Assembly (NCBI GenBank): GCA_033558025.1
Contig: JAUCEF010000013.1
Coordinates: forward strand, 4,891,001 to 4,955,000
Length of the DNA stretch: 64,000 nucleotides
From: Phytophthora sp. 'mugwort'
Lineage: Eukaryota > Oomycota > Peronosporomycetes > Peronosporales > Peronosporaceae
Direction of reading: 5' to 3'
Shown here: piece after piece, positions 42,535 to 54,775 of the stretch
Numbering within the stretch: position 1 is the stretch's first letter
Layout of the letters: every line of letters begins with the position of its first letter
Translations under genes and position numbers: made by a program
The notes under the pieces: model-generated
Told to the model about the DNA's origin: nothing
What the model saw: only the letters and a program-made list of their open reading frames with translations
Database searches by the model: none

Positions 42535-45244
42535 TTACTCGAAGTCGGCGAACATGTCGTCTTCTTCGTCCATCGCCTCGACCTGGGACGATAGGGAAGC
42601 TGCAGCCAGGTTCACGTCCAAAAATTCCTCGCCATGCAGGAAGGCGCGTGCTTCACCTGGTGAGACGTCGAGGCTGGGATCGTCCACTGAGGTCAGCAAG
42701 CTGATATCGGCATCTTTGACGGCCTTCCACGCGTCCGAGTCTTCCAACAGCATCGTCTTCAACTTTGTCAGGTACTCGTTGAACTGAGCAGAATATTGAA
42801 TCTCGGGACTGCGCTTCCGGAAATGAGTCAGACACTGCAGCGCTTTCGGGAAAAACTCCGACCCGCTCTGGCTGAGGAACTTTTCGATTTGACTTTCCAT
42901 GCCAGTGACAGCAACTGTGAGTTGTTGACGACGACTCGCTTTCGACTGAGAAGACTCGACCAAAGCCTCGAAGTCAGCAATAGGGTTCATGGACCCTACA
43001 TTGGCCACGTCCCCACTATCTAAGAGATCGTCCAAGTCCAATTCCAGGTCAGAGCCTGTATCTCCACCTGCTGTATCATCGTGCTCTTCTTTGAGATCTT
43101 CTTCCTTGACAGAAGCTGTCGGCACGTCGCTCCAGAACGACTTTTTTTTGCGGTCCTTTGCCTTCTTCACCGCTTCCTTCAGTTGGAACGCGTTGCCAAA
43201 GCTCTCGATAAGGTTCGATATTTTTTCTTGTCGACCAGGATCCATCTTCAAACTCGACTCCATGTACGACGGCAACTCTGGAACTCCAGCTGACTCATCT
43301 AGTGCCCGCATGGAAACTGCATGGAAGAAACGCCGTATCACTGGATTAAAACATAAACCCACTTCGTCGGCCTTGTCCTCACGGATACTCAGGCTATCAA
43401 CCAGTTTGTCCGCTAGCGACTGCTGCTCATCTGATGGCGTGTACTTGCGAGTCTTTAATGGCGCAAACTCGTAATTCCGGACATCTTCTTCGTATGGCAA
43501 CTGCTGGGCCCACATCGCGTAAAAGTTGTCAGCTTTACCACTGGATGGCGCATGGGGGATCAGAGCCACAATCTTAGGTGCAGCATTCTTCCGCGCGACA
43601 AAGCGAGCGATTATCACTTGGTCAAGCTCTACCATCGCATCTATTAAAGCGCCAAAGCACGTCGCCGCATGCGGCTTACCAGGTTCCGCAATGAAGATAT
43701 CGGTACCAGCGACGAACTTGGAGTGGTTGAGCTGGGACCGGTCCAGAAAGCCTAGTACCTTAAGCGATTTCTCCGTTTGGAACTTGAAAAACTCGATGTC
43801 TGCGGAAGCGAACGGAACCTTTTCCGACCCGTAGCGGTAAGCTTTCACTTGCTCGTCAGGAGGGACTTCTTGGTCGATGTTTTGAGGAGATGTATACCGG
43901 CGGTCAAGCTTCACTCTCCCTGCTGTCTCTTTTTCATAAGAGCTCTGCGATTCCTTCGACAGTGTCGGCAATGTAGCAGTTTTGGTTTTCAAGTAGCAAT
44001 ACACTGGAATTGCTAATGTGTCCCCAAACTCCAGTGAACCCCTGAACTTGGTCGTCAAGACCACCGTCTTTTTCATACCTTGCGCAAGGAGCTGCATACG
44101 CTTGGATACCGAGCACACTTCGCCGCCAACTTCATTCGCAATTGACACGAGCATTTTCTCGTTTTCAATCTACCGCATCGCGCAAATGATGTTTTAAACA
44201 TGACAACAAATAAATCATGACACCCTAAAGTTTACCTTAATACGGTCTGCAGCAAGCTCTATAGGTTCGTCCTTCACGCCAGCCTCGGGTATTTCCTCGC
44301 ACATCGTCTTGTCGTTCAGTTTAGCCGTTGTGTGTTGAAAGTCCAGTCCACTACAAGCGCAGAACAATACACGTTAGTGTCCATCACAGTATGCTCACAT
44401 AATTAAAACTACCGAGCCCTTACATCACTTGCAGCTTCACTTCCATGTTCTGAACCATTGTCACAACCGACTCTAAGTCCCCCGCGTCCGCAATCTTCGC
44501 TGCTGCATCGGTAATGATCATCAAACGCTTGTCGTACTTTTTGCCGTCCGTGCGACGGAACAGCAAGTCGAGCGCTACAATCATCCCGTCCAGGATGTCC
44601 ACCTGCGTCCATCAACCAAAGGCTACTGAGCACTGACATGGACACTTTGTTGGTAGAAGTACTCTCATAAAGAGCATACCTTGGTCTGTTTGTTCTTAGA
44701 CGGCTTAAGCTCCTTTAGCCTCTTGATCATGTGCAACGTCGGCGCGTCGATGGAGTTCACGACCTGCACGTTCCGATACTCGTCCTCACCCTGCTCCTCG
44801 TTCAGCTGGTTGTCCGTCTCTGGAGCATTGCAATAGTATACAGCTAAGGTACTTATAATACCCAACTCCTGTTACTGTGCAGACCTTCTGACCCGTAGGC
44901 GACGATGCCCACTTCGTCTTTTGGCTTAAAGAAGAGCTGCCTCGACCAGAAACGTAGCAATGCATTAGTGCCTCATAGATAGTATACTACTACTATAGCA
45001 CCAACCTTTTGCTGGATGACATTTTCCACGGCGGTTACTGCGGCACCAAAGCGCGTGTGCAGCAGCTCGTCGTTTGTATCCTGTCGGATCTTTAAGCTGG
45101 CAGTCACGCGCTCGCGCAGCGGCATGCGCATGGACGCGCCCACGTCCAGCAGCACCACGACAGCTTCCTGTAAATAGGAGAAACGCACGTAAGACCCTGT
45201 CTGTTGCATTCACGCGCTCGAGCGCGCACCTTCGAGCGCGACAT
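42535..45244 (-). CDS. XRCC5: Ku80 (Ku86) subunit of the DNA end-binding Ku heterodimer, seven exons
   Basis: Exons on the minus strand: 45244-45230, 45167-45006, 44936-44885, 44819-44680, 44602-44424, 44350-44236, 44169-42535; six GT-AG introns of 62-77 nt. The sum is 2,298 nt with an open frame, 765 aa. Junctions restore family text: MSRSK|EAVVVLLDVG, AYGSE|ETDNQL, KLQV-I-GLDF. Residues 6-220 are the vWA-like alpha/beta domain, about 240-550 the Ku core barrel (KAYRYGSEKVPF at about 330, DEQQSLADKLVDSL near 469), then the arm and NPIADFEALV (about 620), then a helical C-terminal domain (about 640-740) and an acidic end (MDEEDDMFADFE). Family knowledge: with Ku70 it rings broken DNA ends for non-homologous end joining and helps at telomeres. 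It is slightly longer than human Ku80 (732). The tiny five-codon first exon is unusual but supported by splice sites. Confidence 0.9.
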
Positions 45245-45262
45245 CTTCAGGTGACTTCAGAT

Positions 45263-45277
45263 CGCTGAATGATAAAT
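45263..45277 (-). promoter_or_regulatory. Possible oomycete initiator for Ku80
   Basis: On the minus strand atttatcattcagcg lies about 20-35 bp before the Ku80 ATG. TCATTC resembles the oomycete initiator core (TCATTyyNCA). Weak motif evidence, but the position suits short oomycete leaders. Confidence 0.3.
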
Positions 45278-45299
45278 GGTTATTGATAACCTATCCTAT

Positions 45300-47433
45300 T
45301 GCATAAATGTACGACCGAGTGCGTACAAAACACGTTGTATACCGGTACGCGCTCAACAGAGGACGAGCCTCAGGAGTGGGCATCGAGACCAAGGGCAACA
45401 AGCTGCTGGCAGCCAAGCAGTTCGATCCGCCATGGAGATGTACTCACTCGCCATTGAGCTGGATCCGGATGTTAGACGCTCAAGAACAAGCGACGAACGG
45501 AACTGGCCACCGAGGCAGTGACTAAGGCGCACTGTAACGGGATTACATGAAGTGTGACTTGGCACTCTTCATGGACGGACGAAGAGTAGGCCCGGCCCGT
45601 ACCCAGCTATTTCGGCTGCAGGCCAATACTCTGGAAGAGGCGATCCAAGTCGCCCTCCAAGAGGAGTACAGTCACCGCCAGGCACGCGCGCCGGCGGCGA
45701 TGTGGCCACCGGCTGCGACACGAAGTCGCGGGGCCCTAAGCGGGCCAGTTCCCATGGAACTTGGGCTCGCCGAGCAGCATGATATTCGCTGCTATAGCTG
45801 TGGTAAGCTAAGGCACATGGCACGTGCCTGTCCTGCAGACGAAAGCGTTTTTTTTTTCAAAACCCATCGCGCTCGAGGGTCGCTGGCAAAGGCCGCGACC
45901 CCACGGACAGGGGAACGCAGGATACCAGTAGGGGCGGGGAGCCCTACTGGGGAAGATCTAAGTCTTCATGAGCGGTGCGCGGGTGGCGCGCACCATGGAG
46001 ACTTAGCCCCTGGGAGTCTTTGCACTCTCGAATCGAATAAGGGCAGCGTTGACTGCTAGTAATACACGCAAGTGTACGGGATATACCCATCCCTTTCGAG
46101 TCTTAATAAACTCCGGGGCGTCGAGAACTTCGCACGCCGCCAGACAGTTGAGGAGAACAGCAACAAGTTGGCCGATGCTTTACAAGAAAGCAAAGGCAAC
46201 GGGACAGTGTCAGTACAACTGGCCGACGGAACGGTGATTACTGTTCCCAAGATCCATGTGGATCTAGCTGTGAAGTTCGAGGACTTCGACAGAATGGAGC
46301 AGTTTACTGTCCTAGAGATGGACAAGTATGACTTGATCCTGGGCATGCCCACTGGCGAGGAAGACGCGCGAGGCGTTTCCTGCGTGGGAACCATGTTCCC
46401 CACCGAGTCACCCAGACAGAAACTGGCGAGGAAGGCGCAGAATGCGTTTCCTGTGTGGTTAACCTTGTTTCAAACCAGGTCGCCCAGACCATAACGGAAG
46501 AAGAAATGGCGGAATGCTCTTCCTGTGTGGGTAACCATGTTCCAACGAATCCCTAGAGGCTTTAGACGTCGTCAGTGAGATGTCCACAGACATGGGTTAC
46601 GAAGTACCACGTCACGGTCGCCGTCGACGACATAATCGACACCGCAAGTCGAGTCTGAAGTCATTAGAGACTGGAGTCGCTTCAACCGACTCGTAATCCA
46701 GGGCTCGGGTTCTTCCGAAGCGGCCAGTCGAAGGGTGTTATCACATCCTCGACGGCGAGACCGACCATCGGGTCAAAGCAGGCAGCATCCAGTTAGAGCC
46801 GCTGCCAGATGTGTCAGAGCTCCTGAACCTCGAAGAGTTGACGCCGACAGATTTCCTGGTCGACCTGTAGGTGGGAATATCGCGAAGATGGTACTCTTAA
46901 AGCAAGAGTCCACTCCAGAGGAATTGAATTCCTCCTCAGTTATGGACGAGGGCGCCCTGGAGGGATTCTCCTCCCAGTGCACCTCGCGCTTGGGTTTTGA
47001 GGTTCTCAAGAACCCGAAGGATCCAGTGTATCCTTTAATGAAGGAGTTCGAGGACGTGGTGTTCAAGGATCCACCGTCTCAACTCCCACCGGATCGTGGA
47101 ATCAGGCACGAGATTGACCTCGTGCCGGGCATAAAGTACTGTGTCACCATACAATGGCCTCTGACTCGCGAACAGTGCGAGGCCATTGATGCCTTCTTCG
47201 CAGCAAAGGCCAACGCAGGCATGGTGCGGGAATCGAAATCCCCGCACTCGACGCTAATCTTCTGCTTTCGGAATCCGAACAGGGAGTGGCGTCTGGTTCA
47301 TGGTTTCAATAAGCCGAACAGCGCGACAGTGCCGGATCAGACACCCATCCCGCGAAAGAATGTGTTGTTAAACAGCATGGCGGGTTCGAGATATACTGTA
47401 TAGCGCCCTGGATCTGGTGGACGGATATGTGGT
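45300..47433 (+). pseudogene. Ty3/Gypsy retrotransposon fragment, copy A (gag-PR-RT start)
   Basis: Gag end at 45547-45840 with FMDGRRVGPARTQLFRLQAN, EEAIQVALQEEYSHRQA and a zinc knuckle CYSCGKLRHMARAC. Protease at about 46090-46350: LINSGAS, where the catalytic Asp of DSGA has become Asn, then VQLADGTVITVPK and MDKYDLILGMP. A linker follows. The RT start at 46890-47430 has LPPDRGIRHEIDLVPG, the PHSTLIFC strand, and YSALDLVDGY just before the break near 47433. Frames shift several times. Beyond the break the GATC-rich element begins. 46400-47430 is closely similar to 58090-59095 (copy B). The left end lies within about 300 bp of the Ku80 start; no LTR was recognised. Confidence 0.8.
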
Positions 47434-48270
47434 ATTGCAGATCCGGATAAGATGGAAGTTGACCGGCAGCCGGAAGATACATATCGCCAGCGCCAGCCAT
47501 AACAGCGTCACGGTGATGGATCCGGACCACGCGACACGCCAGGTCTGTATATGGTACGGCTCCTGGATCCGTCCCGTGCGGTAAGGTCTAAGTACTTGAT
47601 CCGATCAGTTAAGTGCACACCGGGTTGAAAATCCGTAGCTAATGGGAGCTAGAGTGGAGACGGGTGGCCAGGAATAGGTCAGAGATGGGATCCTGGGTTA
47701 TAAGTAGTCCGTAGGATGGTTTTTGGGATGGGATCCGAAATTAGATAGGCTAAGGTATAAATCAGAACCGAATTTGCAATAGAAGACAGACTCGACTGTT
47801 GTATAGGGGATTTCTATTGCCCCATACATAGACCAGGTAAAACTTTAGCGATCTTCCTGCACACATGGCAGCCCCGGGATAGCTTGGCCAGGTCGCGCTA
47901 GCGCTTTGGCTTTTCAACACTCCTCAAGATCCGGCATTGGAAGCGGCAAGCATCGTAAAGGAACAAGGTCAACTCCGATAAAGAGCAAGGACACCTCAAG
48001 AAGGAACAACTCCGGATCTCGTATTTCTATTGCGGATCCATAAGGTCTACGCTAGAGCTCAGAACCAACTGACACCGGATCTCGTGCACAGGAATACCCG
48101 CGCAGATCCACCCCCTCCCAAGTCCCCACAAGGACGTCCAAGGCCCACCAAGTGCGCATCTCGTGTCGACGAGAGAGCAGTACCAGCCCGCCGACGGGTA
48201 CACAAGGTGAACCACTCAGCAACTACACGGCCGTCGGAGTATCCCCTCCGTTAGTCGGTGTCTGGGCGCA

Positions 48271-50535
48271 GTGCGTGTGAGTTGGGATCCTACTGATATT
48301 CAGTGGATCCACTCCACCACAATGGTGCGCGTGCCCGGATCTCTTGGCGACGCGGGATTTCACCGTGAGTCCCAAGATGATGCGCAAGTGAGCAATGGAT
48401 CGGGAGATGAAGCGCCGACGGAGACTGGATCGCCGACGGCATCGCTGAAAGAGAGATCCACGGATCGACAGAGCGCTGGGAGGAACTCTGCCGACGGAAG
48501 AGAGGATGGTCTGGCAACGGATAGCGAAGATCGTATTGTATTGAAGTCTACTTGGTCACGATCTAAGTTGGTGTTGGCGTACGTGCGTACGGAGCTGAAT
48601 GACTTCCTGCTCAAGGACCCGGTGATGAGGATCCTGCAGCTGAAGCAGCTCGGATCCCTCACCGGACCTGTGTCGCCCCCGTCGTCAACCACAAACAAGC
48701 TGGACGCCACTATGGATCTGCTGGGAAAGCTGAAAGAAGCTGGCCTTAAGACAAAAGCGTTCGACGCTGACGACCTGTTCCAGTTGGACGCCGACACGAT
48801 CCGGATCTCGGCCGCGTCGCTCTTCAATTTGTTGAAGCCTTTCGTGGGCGAGGCGATCGGCGGCCGCAGCGCCCGAGACCAAGACCGAGCACAGCTCGAC
48901 AATCGAGGCCAAGGCCGGATACGTCTCGTCACCCGAGACCAAGGCAGCGTACACCGGGGGGGGGGGGGGGGGGGGGAGGAGGTCGCCGGAGTTCCACACC
49001 GGATCATCGCAGTACGCGTTGGCTACGTCAGAAGTCGAATCCAGCATCTCATCGGAGCCGCGACGGATGTCGCTTGGGCCAGCCGGTGCCGCGATGCTGC
49101 ATTCACGTTCTGCGAGCACTCTGGCAGACAAGATCCCGGCTCCGCGTCCGGCGAGACCGTCGCAAGCCCGGATCCGGTCAGCGGGTTCAGCCCAGGAACC
49201 GACGAGTGGTCTGGAGACGTAATTCCAAGCGGCTATCTGGAGACGTAATTCCAAGCGTCTATGGCACGTTTCCTGAGCGAACGTCAAGAGGCCAGGGCTC
49301 CGCGACCGGCTCCGTCCCCACGCGGTCCGGGATCGCAGAATATCGACATGGAATCGGTGGGATCGCAAGATCACCTCGAGCACGGGGAGTATGATCCTGA
49401 TGATCTCGACATGGGATCCACGAGACGCACGGCTACGACAGCGGCACCAGTCGTTCCGACTGGATCGTCGACGGTTCAGCGCGTCAAGATAGCGGCCATC
49501 TCGGATCGGAAGGAATTCACAGGCAAGAATCATGACGAAGAGCGTGCACGAGGGTGGATCAGCAAAACCAAGTCTGCATTCACGAGAGATCAAGCAACAG
49601 ACGAAGCGAAATGCCTTACATTCACCGATCTGCTTACCGGACCCGCGAGGAACTGATCCACGCGGTCGAAGTGGAGTGACTTGCTCGAGAGCTTCCAGAC
49701 GCAGTGCTGCGGATTGGGAGTCTCGGTAGAATGGCAATACTACCACGCGCGCAAGCGCGCAGAGGAGACGCCGCTGGAGTATCTGCATCGTCTCAACGTT
49801 GCAGGCATGCGCGCGAGGCTAACGATCAAGGATGGCGACGCGATGGCCCGTCGCGAGCACGTGGAACACTTCATCTAGACTCTGGGACACAAGGATACTG
49901 CGGATCAGCTCACACCGCTGCGCTTGGCTGACGCGGATCTGCTGGAGGACATGCTGCGCGCGCGAGCGCGCATAGTCGCGGCCAGAAAAACTCGACCGGA
50001 TCCGTCAAGTACCGATCCAAGCCGAGTCCTGCGTCACCAACAGCGCCAGCCCGTGCTGTACGCGCTATCAAGATCCCTGATTCCGGATCCGAGTTCGGAT
50101 CGGACTCTGAGGAGTCAGGATCCGAAGGCGAACTGCGCCGAGCGTACGTGACGGCGGCGAGTGACCAGTCTCAGGCAGTTGCAGCAGCAAATCCGCCAAG
50201 ACCACCGGATCCTGGACGCTCGAACGATGCGCCAGAAGATCCTCGACAGTAGGGATCGCCTCCCGCGTTTCGGCAGAGATGGCCAGATGCGATGCTCGCA
50301 GTGCGGGTCGCGTAAGCACCCGGATCTTGGGTGTTGGAAGCGTCTGATCTGTCAGAAGTGCGGCAAGAGAGGACATCCGTCAGATCGGTGTTTCTTCGTG
50401 TGTCGTGGTTGTGGCGAACTCCGCGATCATGGCAAGTGCCAGATGGAAGAGTTCTACAACCTCATCCGTCAGTGGTTCGACCCCAGCAAGCATCCGGGAC
50501 TACTACCGGAGGCTGCTGAGAAGATGTTAAACTAG
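48271..50535 (+). pseudogene. Gag of the GATC-rich Gypsy element
   Basis: An open first part (48271-49248, 325 codons) is followed by frames 49261-49656 and 49681-49878, then the nucleocapsid at 50161-50535. A 21-G run at 48956-48976 lies in the first part. The capsid-like segment reads VEWQYYHARKRAEETPLEYL and LNVAGMRARL (49725-49815). The nucleocapsid has Cys/His knuckles CSQCGSRKHPDLGC, CQKCGKRGHPSDRC and CRGCGELRDHGKC, then EEFYNLIRQWFDP. At least three frame changes and a stop (49876) show decay. Confidence 0.75.
48956..48976 (+). repeat. Run of 21 consecutive G
   Basis: Uninterrupted G homopolymer counted from the sequence, in the gag reading frame, with potential to slip or form a G-quadruplex. 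Confidence 0.95.
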
Positions 50536-50546
50536 GACGCTCGCCG

Positions 50547-51434
50547 GTGTTGAACCCGGTACCAGACGAGCGTTTTAGCTCATTCATCTACGCATTCGTG
50601 GAGAAGAAGCCGAAGAATCAGGTTAGCGGATCGCAAGCTGATCTATTTGGTAATACATATGAACTTCATAAGAAACGTACGGCTACGGTTGCAATTCTTC
50701 GACCTGTTGACGACTACCAACGATCCGAGGTCACGATGACTTTGGACCTGCGGCCCGGCGAGTCGTGCGGATACTGGAAGTACCATGTCCCCGACAAACA
50801 CTTCAACCAGGCAAAAGTGAACAGCAAGATCAACAACGTCAAGGCTGTGGTGCTTCTTGACTCAGGATCCGAGGTGTCGATCATCGACGCCACCTTTGCC
50901 CGTAAGGTAGGATGCCATATCGACACAAGTCAGAGTCAAGAATTCCGCGGAATTGGTGAAACGCTGTATGTCGCGGAAGAACGCACACGGATCAAGCTTA
51001 CCTTGGCGGGATCCTTGGTGTGCTTCTACGACGTCTGGGTGGGAGACGATCTGCCGCCGGACTACCAAGCTATCCTTGGCATGGACTTCATGGTTCCGGC
51101 TGAATCTCGGCGACGGATCGAGGTGCCTGCCGGACGAGGTGCGAGTCATGTTGCAGGGGCGCGCCAGATCTTCAACGACAGAGTCCGCCCGGTGTGTGTG
51201 GGCGAGCATCTGACGGTGTGGGTCGCACAATCCATGGAGCTCCCGCTGCGAATTCGTGTGTCTGACAATGAAAAGCTGTGGTTAGTTCGCGGTGAGCGCT
51301 TGGTGCCCACCCTAGTTAAAGGCCCAGGCAGAATCCGCTACTTACATCTCACGAATATGGGCGACACAAAGATGATCTTGAATAGGGACGTGCAGATCGG
51401 ATTGTTGCTGACCGGGGAACACGTTCCTCACTAG
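50547..51434 (+). pseudogene. Aspartic protease region of the Gypsy element
   Basis: Open for 295 codons. The retropepsin-like fold has AVVLLDSGSEVSIIDATFAR (catalytic DSG intact, about 50853-50912) and the ILGMDF motif (about 51073-51090). A beta-rich tail follows (LTVWVAQSMELPLRIRV, MILNRDVQIGLLL). This is the best preserved part of the element. It processes Gag-Pol in family members. Confidence 0.8.
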
Positions 51435-52500
51435 CCGGGCTTCGTCTCTGTAGGATCCCGGCGTTACGCCGAGTGGCAAACCCTGGTGTGGGAACCCACT
51501 ACCGATGCAGCATCCGCCGTATCAGCGGCGCGCCAGCGCCGGATCTGGAGCCCGCACGTGATCGGGTTGTGGAATACAACCCGCCGACCAGGGACCTGCC
51601 GCGACCGAAGGCATCTGAATTTACAGAAGTGAGGACGAGCGCCAAGAGGCGTACCTGGTGACGGTGACCCGCCCTCTGAATGTAAATCAGGTACAGAACA
51701 GTACGACATCTGATTTGAGACATGAGCGTAATCTCGCCCTGTCTCGTGCACCCGGTATCGATGACGGGCATACAGGATGGACAATCGGCGCGAAGGTCGC
51801 GATATCTGACGGAGGCCCAAGAGAAGCCTCGGTGGTGCAAGAGGGTACGGCAGACGCGCCCGAGGACGGCGGCCAAAACGAGACCTCGCACGACCCCGCC
51901 CGAGGCTGGAATCCCGAGATCGACCCGCCGACGGACGTCACTATCGCGACGCGTGTCACTGATTTTTCGGTGGGGAAGATGAGGCGATCAGGCGACCAGT
52001 CACCAGGCCCTGTACAAGGACGGGGCCACGGTCTCATATCGCCAGGAACGCCCGACGGCCGCAATGCGTGCCGCGAGGGCGCCACGAAGGGCGCCTCGCC
52101 TAGCGAAGGCCCCAAAGGGGTTTGCGCGCTCGGGCTGGTGGGAAAGTTGCGCCAGGAGAAGACGAAGCAACGATGCCGCTCACGAAGCCAACAGGAGCTT
52201 GGGGACTGAGCAATCACCGTTGATCGACGTGCAGAAGTCAGGTGACCTTCTGGAAGTGATCTTCTGTCGGAGACGTTGAGTTAAGCCACACGGTTTTCAA
52301 TCGAGGATCCCGCGGACAAGCCCGAGGCCCGAGTCAAGGATCTCGCGGAGGATCGCCCGACGGAAGCGACAAGAACGGATCTGGACGGTGGCACCAAGAT
52401 ACATGACGACTCGAATGAGGATCCAGTCGAGAATCCCGAGGTCTGCTACCACGACGGAGGCACGCTGCACGCCGAAGAAGTGCAAAGTGAGCTAGAGGTA
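51435..52500 (+). other. Linker between protease and RT, low complexity
   Basis: R/T/G-rich reading in several frames (for example 51658-52209) without known motifs. In related elements this is a variable linker. Confidence 0.4.
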
Positions 52501-52517
52501 GCACCCACCAGGTTAAG

Positions 52518-54540
52518 GTGCGGATCGAGGATCTGCAAGTGGGGGATCCTGCGGTGAGCACAGAGGAGGAGATCCGTCAGCTGCGGGACATTATCTGGTC
52601 CTACCTGCACTTACTGATCGGCAAGGGCAATGCGCTGCCTCCTGCGGCTGTAGGCGTGGTGTGTGACATCGACGTTGGAAAGATCCACCCCTATCGCACA
52701 ACGTGTGGGAAAGATCGCCCCCCCCCAGTTCTGCGAGAAGGTATCGGATATGCTCAAGGGGTTGCTGTCAGCCAAGATCATACGACATTCAACGCCTCCT
52801 TGGGCATCACCAATCGTGGTGATTATCAAGAAGAATGGTGTGGACATAAGGTTGTGTATTGATTACCACCTGGTCAACGGTCTCACCAAGCTGAATGCCT
52901 ACCCGATGCCCCTGATCAACGATCTACTTGAGGATCTAAACAAGGTGCTGTGGTATTGCTCGCTGGATATGGCGGGTGGCTTCTGGGTTGTGTCTATGAC
53001 GGATCGCGCTCGTGCTATCTTGGCATTCCCACGCCGTTTGGCCTGTTTGAGTGTAACCGCATGCCATTTGGATAGAAGAACGCCCCACAGATCTACCAGA
53101 GGCTGATCGACAACGCACACTACGGGTTCTTACGGATCACAGCAGCAGCGGATCGAGGATCCTCAACGGACATCTTCGATGGAGGAGATCCGGAGAAAGT
53201 AGGTGAACCTTCCATACTGGGGCGTCGATCCTACATCGATGGCATCTTTGTTACGGCCGGATCCTGGGATCATTTGTGCGAACGAGTGAAGCTCCTGCTC
53301 GTCCCCTATGACAAGTGGAATATCTCGGTCAGTGCCGCGAAGAGCTTCTGGGGACTCAAGAAGGTAGATTACCTCGGACATCGTGTATCCATCGAAGGCT
53401 TGGAGGCTCATCCGAAGAATCTTAGTGCACTGGTGGATCTGCCATACTCGAGATCTCTACGGTCTATGCAGTCGTTCTTGGGTAGTCTGAACTACTACGG
53501 ACGCTTCATTGAAGGCATGGCGGTGTACGCGTCGGCGTTGTACGAGCTGCGAGAAGTGGATTTCGCCGCGATGGCTGCTGAGATCGGGATCACTGTCAAC
53601 GAAGGGAGATCGGCCGAGAGATCCTCAAAGGCGGGGAATTCCAGTTCGATCAGGATCCGGAGGCGTCAGAGACGAAGTGGATCCGAGCTAGAGCAGCGTT
53701 CTCCACACTGAAGAACAAGATCGCGACGACCCCGATCCTCCGACATTTTGACGTTCTCGAGCGCACGTCGAAGTCGAACGAGTTGAACTACGACGTCGTT
53801 GAAAAGGAAGTGCTAGCGCTGCAGCGTATGGTGGATTTGGGTTATTCGATGCTGGTCGTCAGGTCAATCAAGATCCTGACGCGGCACTCAACGTTGTCTT
53901 GGCTTTCCCGCGCCGCAGGGCACCAAGGACGGCTCGGACAATGGGCCGCGGTGTTATCGCCGTGACGTAAGAGATCACTAAGTGCACGAAAGGCGAGGAT
54001 GAGATCTTGGAATCGCTGGCTGCGTGTTTAACGCCACGATCGATAGTGGATCAGGCGCTGGTAACAATTGCACCGCGGAAAGAGCCCCGCCGAGCAGTAC
54101 ATACTCCGATCTCTACGGTGAAGCCCGGCGAAGAACGCCTGGTCGCTAGTTTCGACGGATCCGCCAGAGACGCGGCGGAGGCGCCTTCAGCGCAATCGTG
54201 AGGAGGTTGCCCGAGTGGACGGTGATCAAGGCGGAGTCAGTTTGGGCAGAAGATATGACGGTCAACGAGGTGGAGAACGGTGGACTGCTGTTATGCTTTG
54301 ATCTGCTAGAAGGACTGGATTGAGGACTTGGTGATCCGTGGGGACTCCAATTTGGTGATCCGACAGATGAAGGGCGAGATAGACTGCAAAGCTCCCGCGT
54401 TGACGTTGTTGCGGCAAAGAGCTCTACACCGTCTGAGTCCCCGGGTGATCACGACCTGCTTCATGTCAAGCGAGACTGGAACGCAAGCTCAGATAGTCTG
54501 GCGAATGCGGCGTTACAGCGGGAAGCAGGTACAGAAATGA
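52518..54540 (+). pseudogene. Reverse transcriptase and two RNase H-like regions
   Basis: RT pieces: LKGLLSAKIIRHSTPPWASP (about 52755-52815), DIRLCIDYHLVNGLTKLNAY (about 52845-52905), CSLDMAGGFWVV, then YIDGIFVTAG (about 53230-53262), where the second Asp of the YxDD catalytic box is Gly. The thumb/connection has KKVDYLGHRVSIEGLEAHPK and FLGSLNYYGRFIEGM. The ordinary Gypsy RNase H follows (NYDVVEKEVLALQRM, LTRHSTLSWL, 53785-53910). A further region at about 54135-54440 reads LVASFDGSARD, VIRGDSNLVIRQMKGEIDCK and LRQRAL, which looks like a second, archaeal-type RNase H. A nine-C run (52718-52726) sits beside a frame change. Not functional. Confidence 0.72.
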
Positions 54541-54775
54541 CGGACGACCAGACACGGAAGGATCTAGTGACGTAGAATCGGCTACCCGAGATCCTGACCA
54601 CAGCTGTCGAGGATACTACGCTTCGCATTGCAGCCATGGCGACTAGATCCCGCCGGAAGGTCACCAGCCCCAGTGTCTGCACGAAGAGGTGGTCCGCCAG
54701 CTGAGAGTGGATCGGATCCGACAAGCTAAGACGAAGAAAAGTTGATCATGAACCTCAAGAAATACCTTCAGGGGG

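Noticed and set aside
48685..49788. Long minus-strand ORF (367 codons)
   Set aside because: It is antisense to Gag coding sequence with recognisable capsid text on the plus strand, and has no motifs of its own; GC-rich shadow.
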